Shown here: in pieces, positions 7,574-15,327 of the stretch | Numbering within the stretch: position 1 is the first letter of the stretch | Layout of the letters: every line of letters starts with the position of its first letter | Origin: Candidatus Pacearchaeota archaeon UBA92 | Lineage (GTDB): Archaea > Nanobdellota > Nanobdellia > Pacearchaeales > GW2011-AR1 | Direction: 5' to 3' | Assembly (NCBI GenBank): GCA_002497285.1 | Contig: DANJ01000026.1 | Coordinates: 1 to 50,025 of the forward strand | Length of the DNA: 50,025 bases | Position numbers and translations under genes: made by a program | The notes under the pieces: generated by a model | What the model was told of the DNA's origin: nothing | Database searches by the model: none | The model's input: the letters and a program-made list of their open reading frames with translations, nothing else

Positions 7574-7846
7574 CTATCTACTACCCAATCCTTTAATGGT
7601 TCCAGAAACTCTAATTACCTGAATCTTATCCTTAGATACGCTAAAGCCAGCCTTAACATTATCTAACTCTTTTCTGTCAACAGCCAAAATCCATCCCTTG
7701 TCAATCTTCTTAACAAAAAAGGGAACTGCCTTTGACCATCCTAAAATACCTATATAATCCAGTATGGCTTTCTCAATTTCATTTCTATTTCCATTTACAA
7801 GAATATATCTCCTTCTTATTTTTACAGAGGGCTTCAGTTTTAACAT
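7574..7846 (-). CDS. rnp2: RNase P protein component 2 (Pop5 family)
   Basis: Protein subunit of archaeal RNase P, which matures tRNA 5' ends. The 90-residue protein begins MLKLKPSVKIRRRYILV, matching the LKPS(T)-KKRYI start of Pop5/Rnp2, then has a helix (EIEKAILDYIGILGWSKA), a strand GWILAVDR and a terminal IQVIRVSGTIKGL strand, the expected alpha-beta sandwich. Pop5 next to psmA and sdo1 is a conserved arrangement in the exosome superoperon. It starts 1 bp after the stop of the serine protease, so the two are co-transcribed. Confidence 0.88.
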   Translation of the reverse strand: MLKLKPSVKIRRRYILVNGNRNEIEKAILDYIGILGWSKAVPFFVKKIDKGWILAVDRKELDNVKAGFSVSKDKIQVIRVSGTIKGLGSR

Positions 7847-7847
7847 C

Positions 7848-8702
7848 TTAATTAATCAAAGTAACATTTGCAATCCGGTTTATATTTTCTCTGATAACAT
7901 CACTTTCAAGGGCAAATCCAAGACTCTCAGCCCCACCTATTTTAAAATTATTTATCCCAATAACCTTTCCTTCTTTATTTATCAAAGGCCCTCCAGAATT
8001 TCCTGGATTAAGGGTAACATCTGTCTGTATATACTCATTCAATCCGTTAGGGCCTGCCCTTTTCAGTGCAGAAACAATTCCCTCAGTAACACTAAATGAC
8101 AAACCAAGAGGATTTCCTATCGCAATTACCTTTTCTCCAATCAGGACACTATCACGTTTAACGAGTTCAAGATGATTATAAACTCCAGGAACTTTCAGCA
8201 AGGCAAGATCATTAGTTTCATCTCCACCTAAAAACTCAGCATTAATCTCGTTTCCATTATAATCAACAATTTTTATATATTGAGCATTTGCAATAACATG
8301 CATATTAGTAACTACATATCCTCCTGAATCAACAAAAAAGCCAGAGCCAGCCGAAGTGTCTGTTGTAACACTAACAACTCCTTTAATCGCTTCCTCAACT
8401 ATTCCAGAAAAATCCTCTTGCGAAGATTTCAATAAATTAATTTCCTGCCTTATGTCCTTGCTCTGTTGGGAAACGACTTTACTTAATTCTTCAACGTTAA
8501 ACCTCAATTCCTGTCTAATATCTCTTGCTTCCCCATTTATTTTATTTTCAAAATAATTATTACTCTTCTCTTGCTGTGCAATTATTTTAGAAGTGTGTCC
8601 AGTCATCACAAAGAAACTTAAAATTTGCAAAATAAGAAGCAAAACAATGAGCCCATAGAGTGCATTTCTATGCTTCTTCAAATGTTTAATATGCTCTTGC
8701 AT
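7848..8702 (-). CDS. Membrane-anchored trypsin-like serine protease (HtrA/Deg type, no PDZ domain)
   Basis: Residues 13-34 form a signal-anchor membrane helix, followed by a ~60-residue coiled-coil stalk (45-100) and a trypsin-fold protease domain (105-284). The catalytic triad is visible: His135 in VVTNMHVIANA, Asp165 in ETNDLALLK, Ser236 in LNPGNSGGPL. The PDZ domains of classic HtrA/DegP are absent. It probably acts outside the membrane in protein quality control. A TATA box lies ~22 nt before the start. It is the first gene of the minus-strand run and shares a 73-bp divergent promoter region with the RNase J gene. Confidence 0.9.
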   Translation of the reverse strand: MQEHIKHLKKHRNALYGLIVLLLILQILSFFVMTGHTSKIIAQQEKSNNYFENKINGEARDIRQELRFNVEELSKVVSQQSKDIRQEINLLKSSQEDFSGIVEEAIKGVVSVTTDTSAGSGFFVDSGGYVVTNMHVIANAQYIKIVDYNGNEINAEFLGGDETNDLALLKVPGVYNHLELVKRDSVLIGEKVIAIGNPLGLSFSVTEGIVSALKRAGPNGLNEYIQTDVTLNPGNSGGPLINKEGKVIGINNFKIGGAESLGFALESDVIRENINRIANVTLIN

Positions 8703-8775
8703 TTATCCTAGTGCCTTAGAAAGTATTTATACTTTTGCCGGAAATGTATTTAAACTAACTTTCCTTTTAACTTAA
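8703..8775. promoter_or_regulatory. Divergent promoter region, serine protease / RNase J
   Basis: Two separate TATA boxes face outward. Minus-strand AAGTATAAATAC (8723-8734) serves the protease, and plus-strand TTTAAACT (8750-8757) lies ~20 nt before the RNase J ATG. Both spacings suit leaderless or near-leaderless messages. Confidence 0.5.
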
Positions 8776-10113
8776 ATGTTAAATATTCACACTATCGGAG
8801 GTTATGATGAAGTTGGGAAAAACATGACTGCCCTTGAAACTGGAGAAGACGTATTATTATTTGATGCAGGAATTTATCTTCCTGCAGTTGTTGGAGTGCA
8901 AGAAAGAGAAAAAAATCCGACTGAAAAATGGATGAGGGAAATAGGGGCTTTGCCAGACGATTTATATTTAGATAAAAAGAATTTGAGAAATAAAGTAAGA
9001 GGAATATTAGTTTCTCATGCACATCTAGACCACATAGGCGCAGTGCCTTATTTAGGCCCAAGATATAAGTGTCCAGTAGCTGCACCTCAATTCACAATAG
9101 AGGTATTAAAGAAATTATTGGAAGATAATCGGAATGGGATACCTAATCGCATGATGTCTGTAAAGCCAAACGATTCAATAACGATAAAAGGCAAAGAAAA
9201 TTATAAGGTTGAATTTGTCAACATAACTCACTCAACAATTCAATCAACCATGATTGCAGTTCACACAAAATCAGGAGTAGTCCTTTATGCGAACGATTAC
9301 AAGTTTGACAATACTCCAACATTTGGTGATAAGCCAAATTATCAAAGATTAAAACAATTGTCAAAGATTGGAATAAAGGCTCTAATTGTTGACTGTCTTT
9401 ATGCTAATGATGATAGAAAAACCCCTTCTGAGAGAATAGCCAGAGGTTTATTAGAAGATGTTCTTTTCACAACAGAAAATTATAAATCGGGCATGGTAAT
9501 CACAACATTTTCATCCCACATAGCAAGATTAAAGACAATTGTAGAATTTGGCAAGCGTCTAGATAGAGAGGTTGTATTTTTAGGAAGAAGTTTAAACAAA
9601 TATGTCTCTGCTGCAGATGTTATTGGGAAAGCACCCTTCAAAAATCAGATACAAATTGTAAAATATCGAAGACAGATGGAAAAAGTTTTGCAAAGAATAA
9701 ATAAAAATAAAAGAAAGTATCTCATAGTTTGTACCGGTCATCAAGGAGAGCCAGGCGCAATACTTGATAGAATGTCTAGAAATCAGCTTGCTTACAAATT
9801 GTCTCCAGATGACCACGTAATCTTTTCATCCAAAACTATTCCTACTCCTGTGAATATAGAATCGCGTTCTCAGCTTGAAAAGAGACTTAAGAAATTTAAT
9901 GTTAGGATATTTGACAATGTTCATGTATCTGGGCATGGCGGACGGGAAGACTTAAGAGATTTAATAAAAATAACAAATCCAGAGCATGTTATTCCTTCTC
10001 ATGGGGATTTGAAAAAAACAGAAGCTGGAATGAATTTAGCAATAGAGATGGGTTATAAAAAAAATTATAATGTTCATTTAATGACTAATGGTAAGAATTT
10101 AACTTTAAAATGA
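8776..10113 (+). CDS. rnj: Ribonuclease J (beta-CASP metallo-beta-lactamase family)
   Basis: Archaeal RNase J, a 5'-to-3' exoribonuclease/endonuclease of the beta-CASP group. The zinc motif SHAHLDHIGAVPYL (His81, His83, Asp85, His86) is followed by NITHSTIQSTMIAVHT, a beta-CASP domain with GMVITTFSSHIARLKTI, VCTGHQGEPGAILDRM and the C-terminal VSGHGGREDL and HVIPSHGDLKK motifs. At 445 residues it has the archaeal length, without the long C-terminal domain of bacterial enzymes. The 3' end overlaps the next gene by 4 bp. A second beta-CASP nuclease (aCPSF1) is encoded 5 kb downstream. Confidence 0.94.
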   Translation: MLNIHTIGGYDEVGKNMTALETGEDVLLFDAGIYLPAVVGVQEREKNPTEKWMREIGALPDDLYLDKKNLRNKVRGILVSHAHLDHIGAVPYLGPRYKCPVAAPQFTIEVLKKLLEDNRNGIPNRMMSVKPNDSITIKGKENYKVEFVNITHSTIQSTMIAVHTKSGVVLYANDYKFDNTPTFGDKPNYQRLKQLSKIGIKALIVDCLYANDDRKTPSERIARGLLEDVLFTTENYKSGMVITTFSSHIARLKTIVEFGKRLDREVVFLGRSLNKYVSAADVIGKAPFKNQIQIVKYRRQMEKVLQRINKNKRKYLIVCTGHQGEPGAILDRMSRNQLAYKLSPDDHVIFSSKTIPTPVNIESRSQLEKRLKKFNVRIFDNVHVSGHGGREDLRDLIKITNPEHVIPSHGDLKKTEAGMNLAIEMGYKKNYNVHLMTNGKNLTLK

Positions 10114-10511
10114 GGCAGGACATATATGGAGGGCTAAAAAATGCCGTTGAAAAAGGAGACGACTTGGAATCAGCAGTTAGATCTTTTATCAATGCAGGTT
10201 ATCCAGAAGCAGAGGTAAGGGATGCGGCTCAAGCTCTCTCAGGTTCAACAGCAGGTCATTCAATAGTTTCTCAAACAACAGTTTCTTCAACAGTTCCACA
10301 AACAATAAGTCATTCAACAGGAACCAAAAGCCCAGAAAATCGTCAACAGGTACAATCGAATCTAGTAAGGTCCATTGAAACAGATAGACGTAAAGGAACA
10401 GACTGGGGGCTTATAGTTTTAGGCTCAGTATTGTTTATCCTCATAATTGTTCTTATAACTTCTATCTTTTTCAAGACACAGATAATAGATTTTTTCTCTA
10501 GTTTAATATGA
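10110..10511 (+). CDS. Tail-anchored hypothetical protein with UBA-like N-terminal helices
   Basis: 133 residues. The first ~45 residues (LKNAVEKGDDLESAVRSFIN, AGYPEAEVRDAAQAL) form a short helical pattern in which a Gly-Tyr turn separates two helices, as in UBA-like folds and in similar modules common in DPANN membrane proteins. A Ser/Thr/Gln-rich low-complexity linker (~50-95) follows, then a single C-terminal membrane helix (~108-130). The start overlaps the RNase J stop (ATGA) and its own stop overlaps the methyltransferase start, so it is translated as part of this operon. Family not recognised. Confidence 0.75.
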   Translation: MRQDIYGGLKNAVEKGDDLESAVRSFINAGYPEAEVRDAAQALSGSTAGHSIVSQTTVSSTVPQTISHSTGTKSPENRQQVQSNLVRSIETDRRKGTDWGLIVLGSVLFILIIVLITSIFFKTQIIDFFSSLI

Positions 10512-11056
10512 TTTACCAACCTTCAGACGATTCTTATTTATTAGAAAGCCAAGTCAAGAAATATGCTCAAAATAAATCATGTTTAGATATGGGTTCTGGA
10601 TCAGGCATTTTAGCGGAAGCCTGCAGAAAAGCCCAGGCCTCTTCAGTCCTGGCAGTAGATATTAACCCAGAATCTGTAAAATATCTAAAAGATAAATTCA
10701 GAAATACAAATATTAAAATAATCAAATCCAATCTCTTTCAAAAAGTAAAAGGCAAATTCGATTTAATCATCTTCAACCCGCCTTATCTTCCCCTAGATGC
10801 CATAGAACCAAAAGATTCTAGGTTAGCTACTACTGGGGGAAAGAAAGGAGATGAAATAAGTCTAAAATTTCTAAATCAAGCAAAAATTCATATGAATAAA
10901 GATTCTATTATCATCCTATTGCTCTCATCTCTTACACAGAAAATTAGAATAATTGCCCTTTTATCAAAATTATCTCTCAAAAATAAAATCCTTGCAGAAA
11001 AGAGGCTTTTTATGGAAAAATTGGAAGTCTGGGAAATTAAACACAATAATCAATAA
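10508..11056 (+). CDS. HemK/Mtq2-like protein methyltransferase
   Basis: SAM-dependent methyltransferase of the HemK/PrmC class; the archaeal members (Mtq2-like) methylate glutamine of the release factor aRF1. It starts with MIYQPSDDSYLLESQV, matching the EPSxDTxLL start of that family, then has the SAM-binding DMGSGSGILAEA (residues ~27-38), the acidic DINPES and the catalytic NPPYLP motif that binds the side-chain amide. Length 182 fits the short archaeal form with no N-terminal substrate domain. It overlaps the previous gene by 4 bp and ends 24 bp before mre11. Confidence 0.88.
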   Translation: MIYQPSDDSYLLESQVKKYAQNKSCLDMGSGSGILAEACRKAQASSVLAVDINPESVKYLKDKFRNTNIKIIKSNLFQKVKGKFDLIIFNPPYLPLDAIEPKDSRLATTGGKKGDEISLKFLNQAKIHMNKDSIIILLLSSLTQKIRIIALLSKLSLKNKILAEKRLFMEKLEVWEIKHNNQ

Positions 11057-11080
11057 ATACCCTCCCAAACGCAGATTATT

Positions 11081-12229
11081 ATGAGGTTTGCACATCTTGG
11101 CGACTGCCATCTTGGAGGCTGGAAAATTCCTGAATTAAGACAACTAAATCTTGAAGCCTTTGTATATGCAGTTGACACAATAATAAAAGAGAAACTAGAC
11201 TTTGTCTTAATCGCAGGAGATTTATTTGATTCAGCATATCCGCCAATTGAAACAATTAAGGACACGTTTAATGAATTCAGAAAATTGAAAGAAGCGAACA
11301 TACCGGTATTCTTAATTGCTGGAAGCCACGATTATTCAGCAACAGGGAAATCATTTTTGGATGTTTTAGAAAAAGCAGGTTTTGTGAAAAACGTATTTAT
11401 TTCAGAAGAAAAAAATCAATTTATCTATCTTCAGCCAACAATTTACAAGAATGTAGCAATATATGGTTATCCAGGAAAAAAATCAGGTTTGGAAGTTTCT
11501 GAAATTGAAAGAATAAAGCTTCAGGACTCTCCAGGTCTATTCAGAATATTGATGCTTCACACCGCGATTAGAGATGCAGTAAAAATTCTTCCAATTCCTG
11601 CGGTAGATCAAGATTCTCTTCCTAAAGTAGACTATCTCGCATTAGCCCATTTACATATTACCTATAACAAGAATAATAGGGTCTATTGTGGTCCAACATT
11701 TCCTAACAATTCAGAAGAATTAGAAGAACTGCAAGGAGGTTCTTTCTATATCATTAGTACAGAAGGGAAAATAGAAAGAATTGAGATAAAATCTAAACAA
11801 ATTATAGTTCTAAACTTTTCAATTACCAATGCAATTTCAGCAACCGATGAAATATTGGAAGAACTAAAAAAATTAGATTTGAAAGATAAAATAATCATCT
11901 TAAAACTTTCAGGAAGAATAGATGTAGGAAAAACAACAGACATAAAACTGAACGAAATAGAAGAATTCACAAGAAAAAACGGAGCTTATGTGTTATTAAA
12001 AAGCACATCAAAATTATTTCCAATAGAATCAGATATAGAAATTGAAATACAGTCTGAAGATATGGAAGATAAAATAATCAAGCTATTCAGTGAAAAAAAC
12101 CCCCATGATTTAAATTTCTTATCTTCTTCATTAATTTCTCTACTCGAAGTTGAAAAAAAAGAAGAAGAAACCGCAAACACTTTCGAAGAGAGAATTTTTT
12201 CGGAAGCCAGGAAGGTCCTAGAAATATGA
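11081..12229 (+). CDS. mre11: DNA double-strand break repair nuclease Mre11
   Basis: Mn-dependent nuclease that partners with Rad50 to process DNA ends. Phosphoesterase motifs appear in order: AHLGDCHLGGW (residues 4-14), VLIAGDLFDSAYP, IAGSHDYSATG (the usual GNHD is GSHD), MLHTAIRD and DYLALAHLHI. The remaining ~150 residues form the capping and Rad50-binding region, with a Glu/Lys-rich tail. Length 382 is normal for archaeal Mre11. Its stop overlaps the rad50 start by 4 bp. HerA and NurA, the usual partners, are not in the window. Confidence 0.95.
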   Translation: MRFAHLGDCHLGGWKIPELRQLNLEAFVYAVDTIIKEKLDFVLIAGDLFDSAYPPIETIKDTFNEFRKLKEANIPVFLIAGSHDYSATGKSFLDVLEKAGFVKNVFISEEKNQFIYLQPTIYKNVAIYGYPGKKSGLEVSEIERIKLQDSPGLFRILMLHTAIRDAVKILPIPAVDQDSLPKVDYLALAHLHITYNKNNRVYCGPTFPNNSEELEELQGGSFYIISTEGKIERIEIKSKQIIVLNFSITNAISATDEILEELKKLDLKDKIIILKLSGRIDVGKTTDIKLNEIEEFTRKNGAYVLLKSTSKLFPIESDIEIEIQSEDMEDKIIKLFSEKNPHDLNFLSSSLISLLEVEKKEEETANTFEERIFSEARKVLEI

Positions 12230-14271
12230 AGTTAAAAAAAATTTACTTAGAAAATATAAGAAGTTACAAGTCAGGAGAAATTGTCTTTCCAGAAGGTTCC
12301 ATCCTTTTATCCGGAGACATAGGTTCTGGAAAAACAACCGTTCTTTTAGCTATCTCATTTGCCCTATTTGGCCTCCAACCAGGTCAGAAAGGCTCCTCTT
12401 TGCTTGCAAGTTCGGCGAGTGAAGCAAAGGTAATACTAGATTTAGAAATAAATGAAACCAAAGTAACCATCGAAAGAAATTTAAAAAAATCTGAAAAATC
12501 AATTACTCAAGATTCTTGTACAATAACAATTGATGGAGAAAGAAGCGAATTGGCAGTTACAGAACTGAAGGCAAAAATTCTTGAGCTTCTAAATTATCCT
12601 CTTGAATTTGTAAAGAAGACAAACACCCTTTACAATTATACGGTTTACTCTCCTCAAGAGCAAATGAAACAGATTATCCTTGAAGACCCGGAATCCAGAT
12701 TAAATGTTCTAAGACATATTTTCGGAATAGACAAGTACAAAAGAATAAGGGAGAATCTATCTATTATAACTGCAAAGCTAAGAGAAAAATCGAGAGTCCT
12801 TCAGTACGAAATAAGAGATCTCGAAGAAAGCAAGATTTCCCTATCCTCTCAAAAAGAATTTATCAAATTGCTTTTAGAAAAAATAAATGAGAAGGATAAA
12901 GAATTAATAGAAAAAGTAAAGATCAGAAAAAATATCGAAAATGAGCTAAACAATCTTGATGAAAAGATTACAGAAAAAAATACCTTTGAAAAAGAAATAG
13001 AGAAAACAACAATTGCTTTAACCTATAAATCTAGAGAGAAATCTCTTATTGAAAAAGAATTAACAGGAATTGCAAAAAAGATTAAGGAAACTCCCCAATT
13101 CATTGAATCCGAATTGTCCGAATTAATTTCAGAGATTGGAAAAACAAAATCCAATATTAATGCTCTGAATAACCACATAATCGAAGCATCTGCACAAATA
13201 AGTTCTCTCGAGAGCAGACAAAAAGAAGACCTCGAAAAAAAGGCCAGAATTTTTAAGATAGATATGTGTCCAACCTGTCTTCAGAATGTATCCGATTCAC
13301 ACAAAAATAACATACTAAACGAAACTGAAAAACAGTTAGTAGAAACCAAGAACCAGCTAAAAAATCTTAGTATTAAAAATAAGGATTTTATTTCCTCATT
13401 TGAAAAAGGGAAGACATATATTGAAACTCTTGACAATCGCCGGAGAGAATTAGAGATTATTAAAGTAAAATTTTCCGAAATGGAATCCTCGAAACTATCT
13501 CTTCAATCAATGGAAAAACAAAAGCAATCTTTGGAAAACGATTCAGATCTGCTGGAAAAACATATCTCTAGTCTAAAGCAATCAGTTCTTGAATTCTCCA
13601 AGTATGAAAATCTTTATTCTCTTAAATATTCAGAATTGAAAATAGCTTTCAATACAGAAAAAAATGTAGAAATTGAACTTGCAGAGTTAAAAAAAGAATT
13701 AGAGTTAACTAAGAAAAACGTAATTCTATTTGAGTCAAAAATAGATGAAAAAGAAGACTCCAAGAACAGATTATCAAAGATACTAGAAACAGAGCAATGG
13801 CTTTCTTCATCTTTCTCAAATCTTATAGTATTCATAGAAAAAAATATAATGTTTAGACTTAAAAAAGAATTTTCACATCTATTCAATAAATGGTTTTCCT
13901 TACTCACAACAGATTCTTTCTATGTAAACTTAGATGAAACTTTCACCCCAATAATAAATCAGGGAGATTATGAATTGGATTATGCTTTTCTTTCGGGAGG
14001 GGAAAGGACCGCAGTTGCCTTGGCTTATAGGCTAGCATTAAATCAGATAATCAACTCTTTGTTCAGCAAAATAAACACAAGAGATTTGGTTATTTTAGAT
14101 GAGCCAACAGATGGATTTTCCTCACAACAATTAGATAAAATAAGAGACATCCTACAAGAGTTAGATATACGCCAGCTTATAATAGTCTCTCACGAGCCAC
14201 AGATAGAAGGTTTTGTAGATAACGTTATCCGAATAAAGAAGGAAAATGGCGAGTCAAAGATTGTTGAGTAA
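12226..14271 (+). CDS. rad50: DNA double-strand break repair ATPase Rad50
   Basis: SMC-like ATPase that bridges DNA ends with Mre11. Walker A GDIGSGKTTVLLA is near residue 35, the zinc hook CPTC at Cys348/Cys351 sits in the middle of the coiled coil, and the ABC signature LSGGERTAVALAYRLALNQI and Walker B LVILDEPTDGFS are near the end. At 681 residues it is clearly shorter than typical Rad50 (about 850-1300), because both coiled-coil arms (~180-345 and ~355-545) are short; all functional motifs remain. Translationally coupled to mre11. Confidence 0.95.
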   Translation: MKLKKIYLENIRSYKSGEIVFPEGSILLSGDIGSGKTTVLLAISFALFGLQPGQKGSSLLASSASEAKVILDLEINETKVTIERNLKKSEKSITQDSCTITIDGERSELAVTELKAKILELLNYPLEFVKKTNTLYNYTVYSPQEQMKQIILEDPESRLNVLRHIFGIDKYKRIRENLSIITAKLREKSRVLQYEIRDLEESKISLSSQKEFIKLLLEKINEKDKELIEKVKIRKNIENELNNLDEKITEKNTFEKEIEKTTIALTYKSREKSLIEKELTGIAKKIKETPQFIESELSELISEIGKTKSNINALNNHIIEASAQISSLESRQKEDLEKKARIFKIDMCPTCLQNVSDSHKNNILNETEKQLVETKNQLKNLSIKNKDFISSFEKGKTYIETLDNRRRELEIIKVKFSEMESSKLSLQSMEKQKQSLENDSDLLEKHISSLKQSVLEFSKYENLYSLKYSELKIAFNTEKNVEIELAELKKELELTKKNVILFESKIDEKEDSKNRLSKILETEQWLSSSFSNLIVFIEKNIMFRLKKEFSHLFNKWFSLLTTDSFYVNLDETFTPIINQGDYELDYAFLSGGERTAVALAYRLALNQIINSLFSKINTRDLVILDEPTDGFSSQQLDKIRDILQELDIRQLIIVSHEPQIEGFVDNVIRIKKENGESKIVE

Positions 14272-14272
14272 A

Positions 14273-14560
14273 ATGAAAGAAGATGTTAATAAAGAGCTAT
14301 TAAAAAAGGCAGATGAATTGTTGAGTTATACTGATAGAGAGATAATTGCTCTTGCTCTAAGTAAAAACGACAAATGGGCTGAAAATTATCTAACTCTTAT
14401 GAACGTTAAATTAAGAGCAAGTCTTGAAAGACTTAATAAGCTAATAGCAAAATCTGAAAAATCAGCCAAGTTTAACTTTTGGATAAACCTCGCACTTACT
14501 ATTGCCCTTGGTTTAGCAACAATTTTTATCGGAATTATACCTCTTGTTAGGGCTGGATAG
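14273..14560 (+). CDS. Small membrane protein downstream of rad50
   Basis: 95 residues starting MKEDVNKELLKKADE. The first ~65 residues are helical and charged (TDREIIALALSKNDKWAENY), then one membrane helix (~68-92, FWINLALTIALGLATIFIGI) ends in LVRAG. The ATG at 14273, immediately after the rad50 stop, is preferred to an in-frame ATG at 14246 inside rad50. No family recognised. Its position suggests co-transcription with mre11-rad50, but a membrane protein has no known part in end resection, so this may only be packing. Confidence 0.65.
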   Translation: MKEDVNKELLKKADELLSYTDREIIALALSKNDKWAENYLTLMNVKLRASLERLNKLIAKSEKSAKFNFWINLALTIALGLATIFIGIIPLVRAG

Positions 14561-14602
14561 GTGATTTTAACCTAAGAAGCTAGTTTATTAATGAATCCCT
14601 CA

Positions 14603-14630
14603 AAAGTTTTTGTTAGCAAAAACTTTAAAT
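14603..14630. promoter_or_regulatory. Inverted repeat overlapping the psmB TATA box
   Basis: A perfect 10-bp inverted repeat, AAAGTTTTTG (14603-14612) and CAAAAACTTT (14617-14626) around TTAG, runs directly into the TATA box TTTAAATA (14624-14631). The psmB ATG is 33 nt past the TATA box. The dyad could be a repressor operator or BRE-adjacent element, or the hairpin terminator of the upstream message. The surrounding 14561-14663 gap shows no coding frame. Confidence 0.45.
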
Positions 14631-14663
14631 ACCAACTATTTCTAAGAATGGTATAGAGGTTCT

Positions 14664-15326
14664 ATGGTTTTTATGAACGAAGAAATTAGCAAGTCAATAC
14701 TTAAATCAAACACAAGCTTAGTTGGAATTGTATGTAAAGACGGAGTTGTTCTTGGAGCAGATAGGCGTTCGACTGCAGGAAATATAGTTATGAACAAGGC
14801 CTCAGAAAAAATTCACAAGGTGAACGAATATCTTGCTGCTTCTTATACAGGCAGTGTTTCAGATATTCAATTAACCGGGAAAGTTCTTGCAGCAGAATTA
14901 AGGCTTAAATCTCTAAAAACTAGATCAAGGCCTACTGTAAAAGAGGCAGCGAGCCTTTTGGCTATGATGATTTACAGGAATATAAGAACACCTTCAATGG
15001 TTCCAAGCATTGTCGGAACACTAATAGCAGGTTTTGATGAGGATGGGACTGCTTCCCTTTATACTATAGAACCCGCAGGTTCAGCAACCAAAGTTACCGA
15101 CTTCGATGCAAACTTTTCTTCAGGAATGCCCTACATTCTTGGTTTATTAGAAAGACAATGGAAAAAAGACATGACTATCCAGCAGGGAGTAGAATTAGCA
15201 AAAGAAGCAATAAAAGCATCAACTCAAAGAGATACAGGTTCTGGAAATGGAATAGATGTTTTCACAATAACAAAAGATGGAATAAAACATGTAGTCTCTC
15301 AGGAAATTACAGCAACTTACAACTAA
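14664..15326 (+). CDS. psmB: Proteasome subunit beta (catalytic)
   Basis: Threonine protease of the 20S proteasome inner rings. After a 16-residue propeptide the mature protein should start at Thr17 (TSLVGIVCKDGVVLGADRRS). Counting from Thr1, Asp17 and Lys33 (ASEKIHKV) are in place, so the active site is complete. The residue before Thr1 is Asn rather than the usual Gly, and Ser follows Thr1 rather than Thr. Length 220 is normal. It lies 1 bp ahead of the aCPSF1 gene, an arrangement known in archaea. M4 is an alternative start. Confidence 0.95.
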   Translation: MVFMNEEISKSILKSNTSLVGIVCKDGVVLGADRRSTAGNIVMNKASEKIHKVNEYLAASYTGSVSDIQLTGKVLAAELRLKSLKTRSRPTVKEAASLLAMMIYRNIRTPSMVPSIVGTLIAGFDEDGTASLYTIEPAGSATKVTDFDANFSSGMPYILGLLERQWKKDMTIQQGVELAKEAIKASTQRDTGSGNGIDVFTITKDGIKHVVSQEITATYN

Positions 15327-15327
15327 A

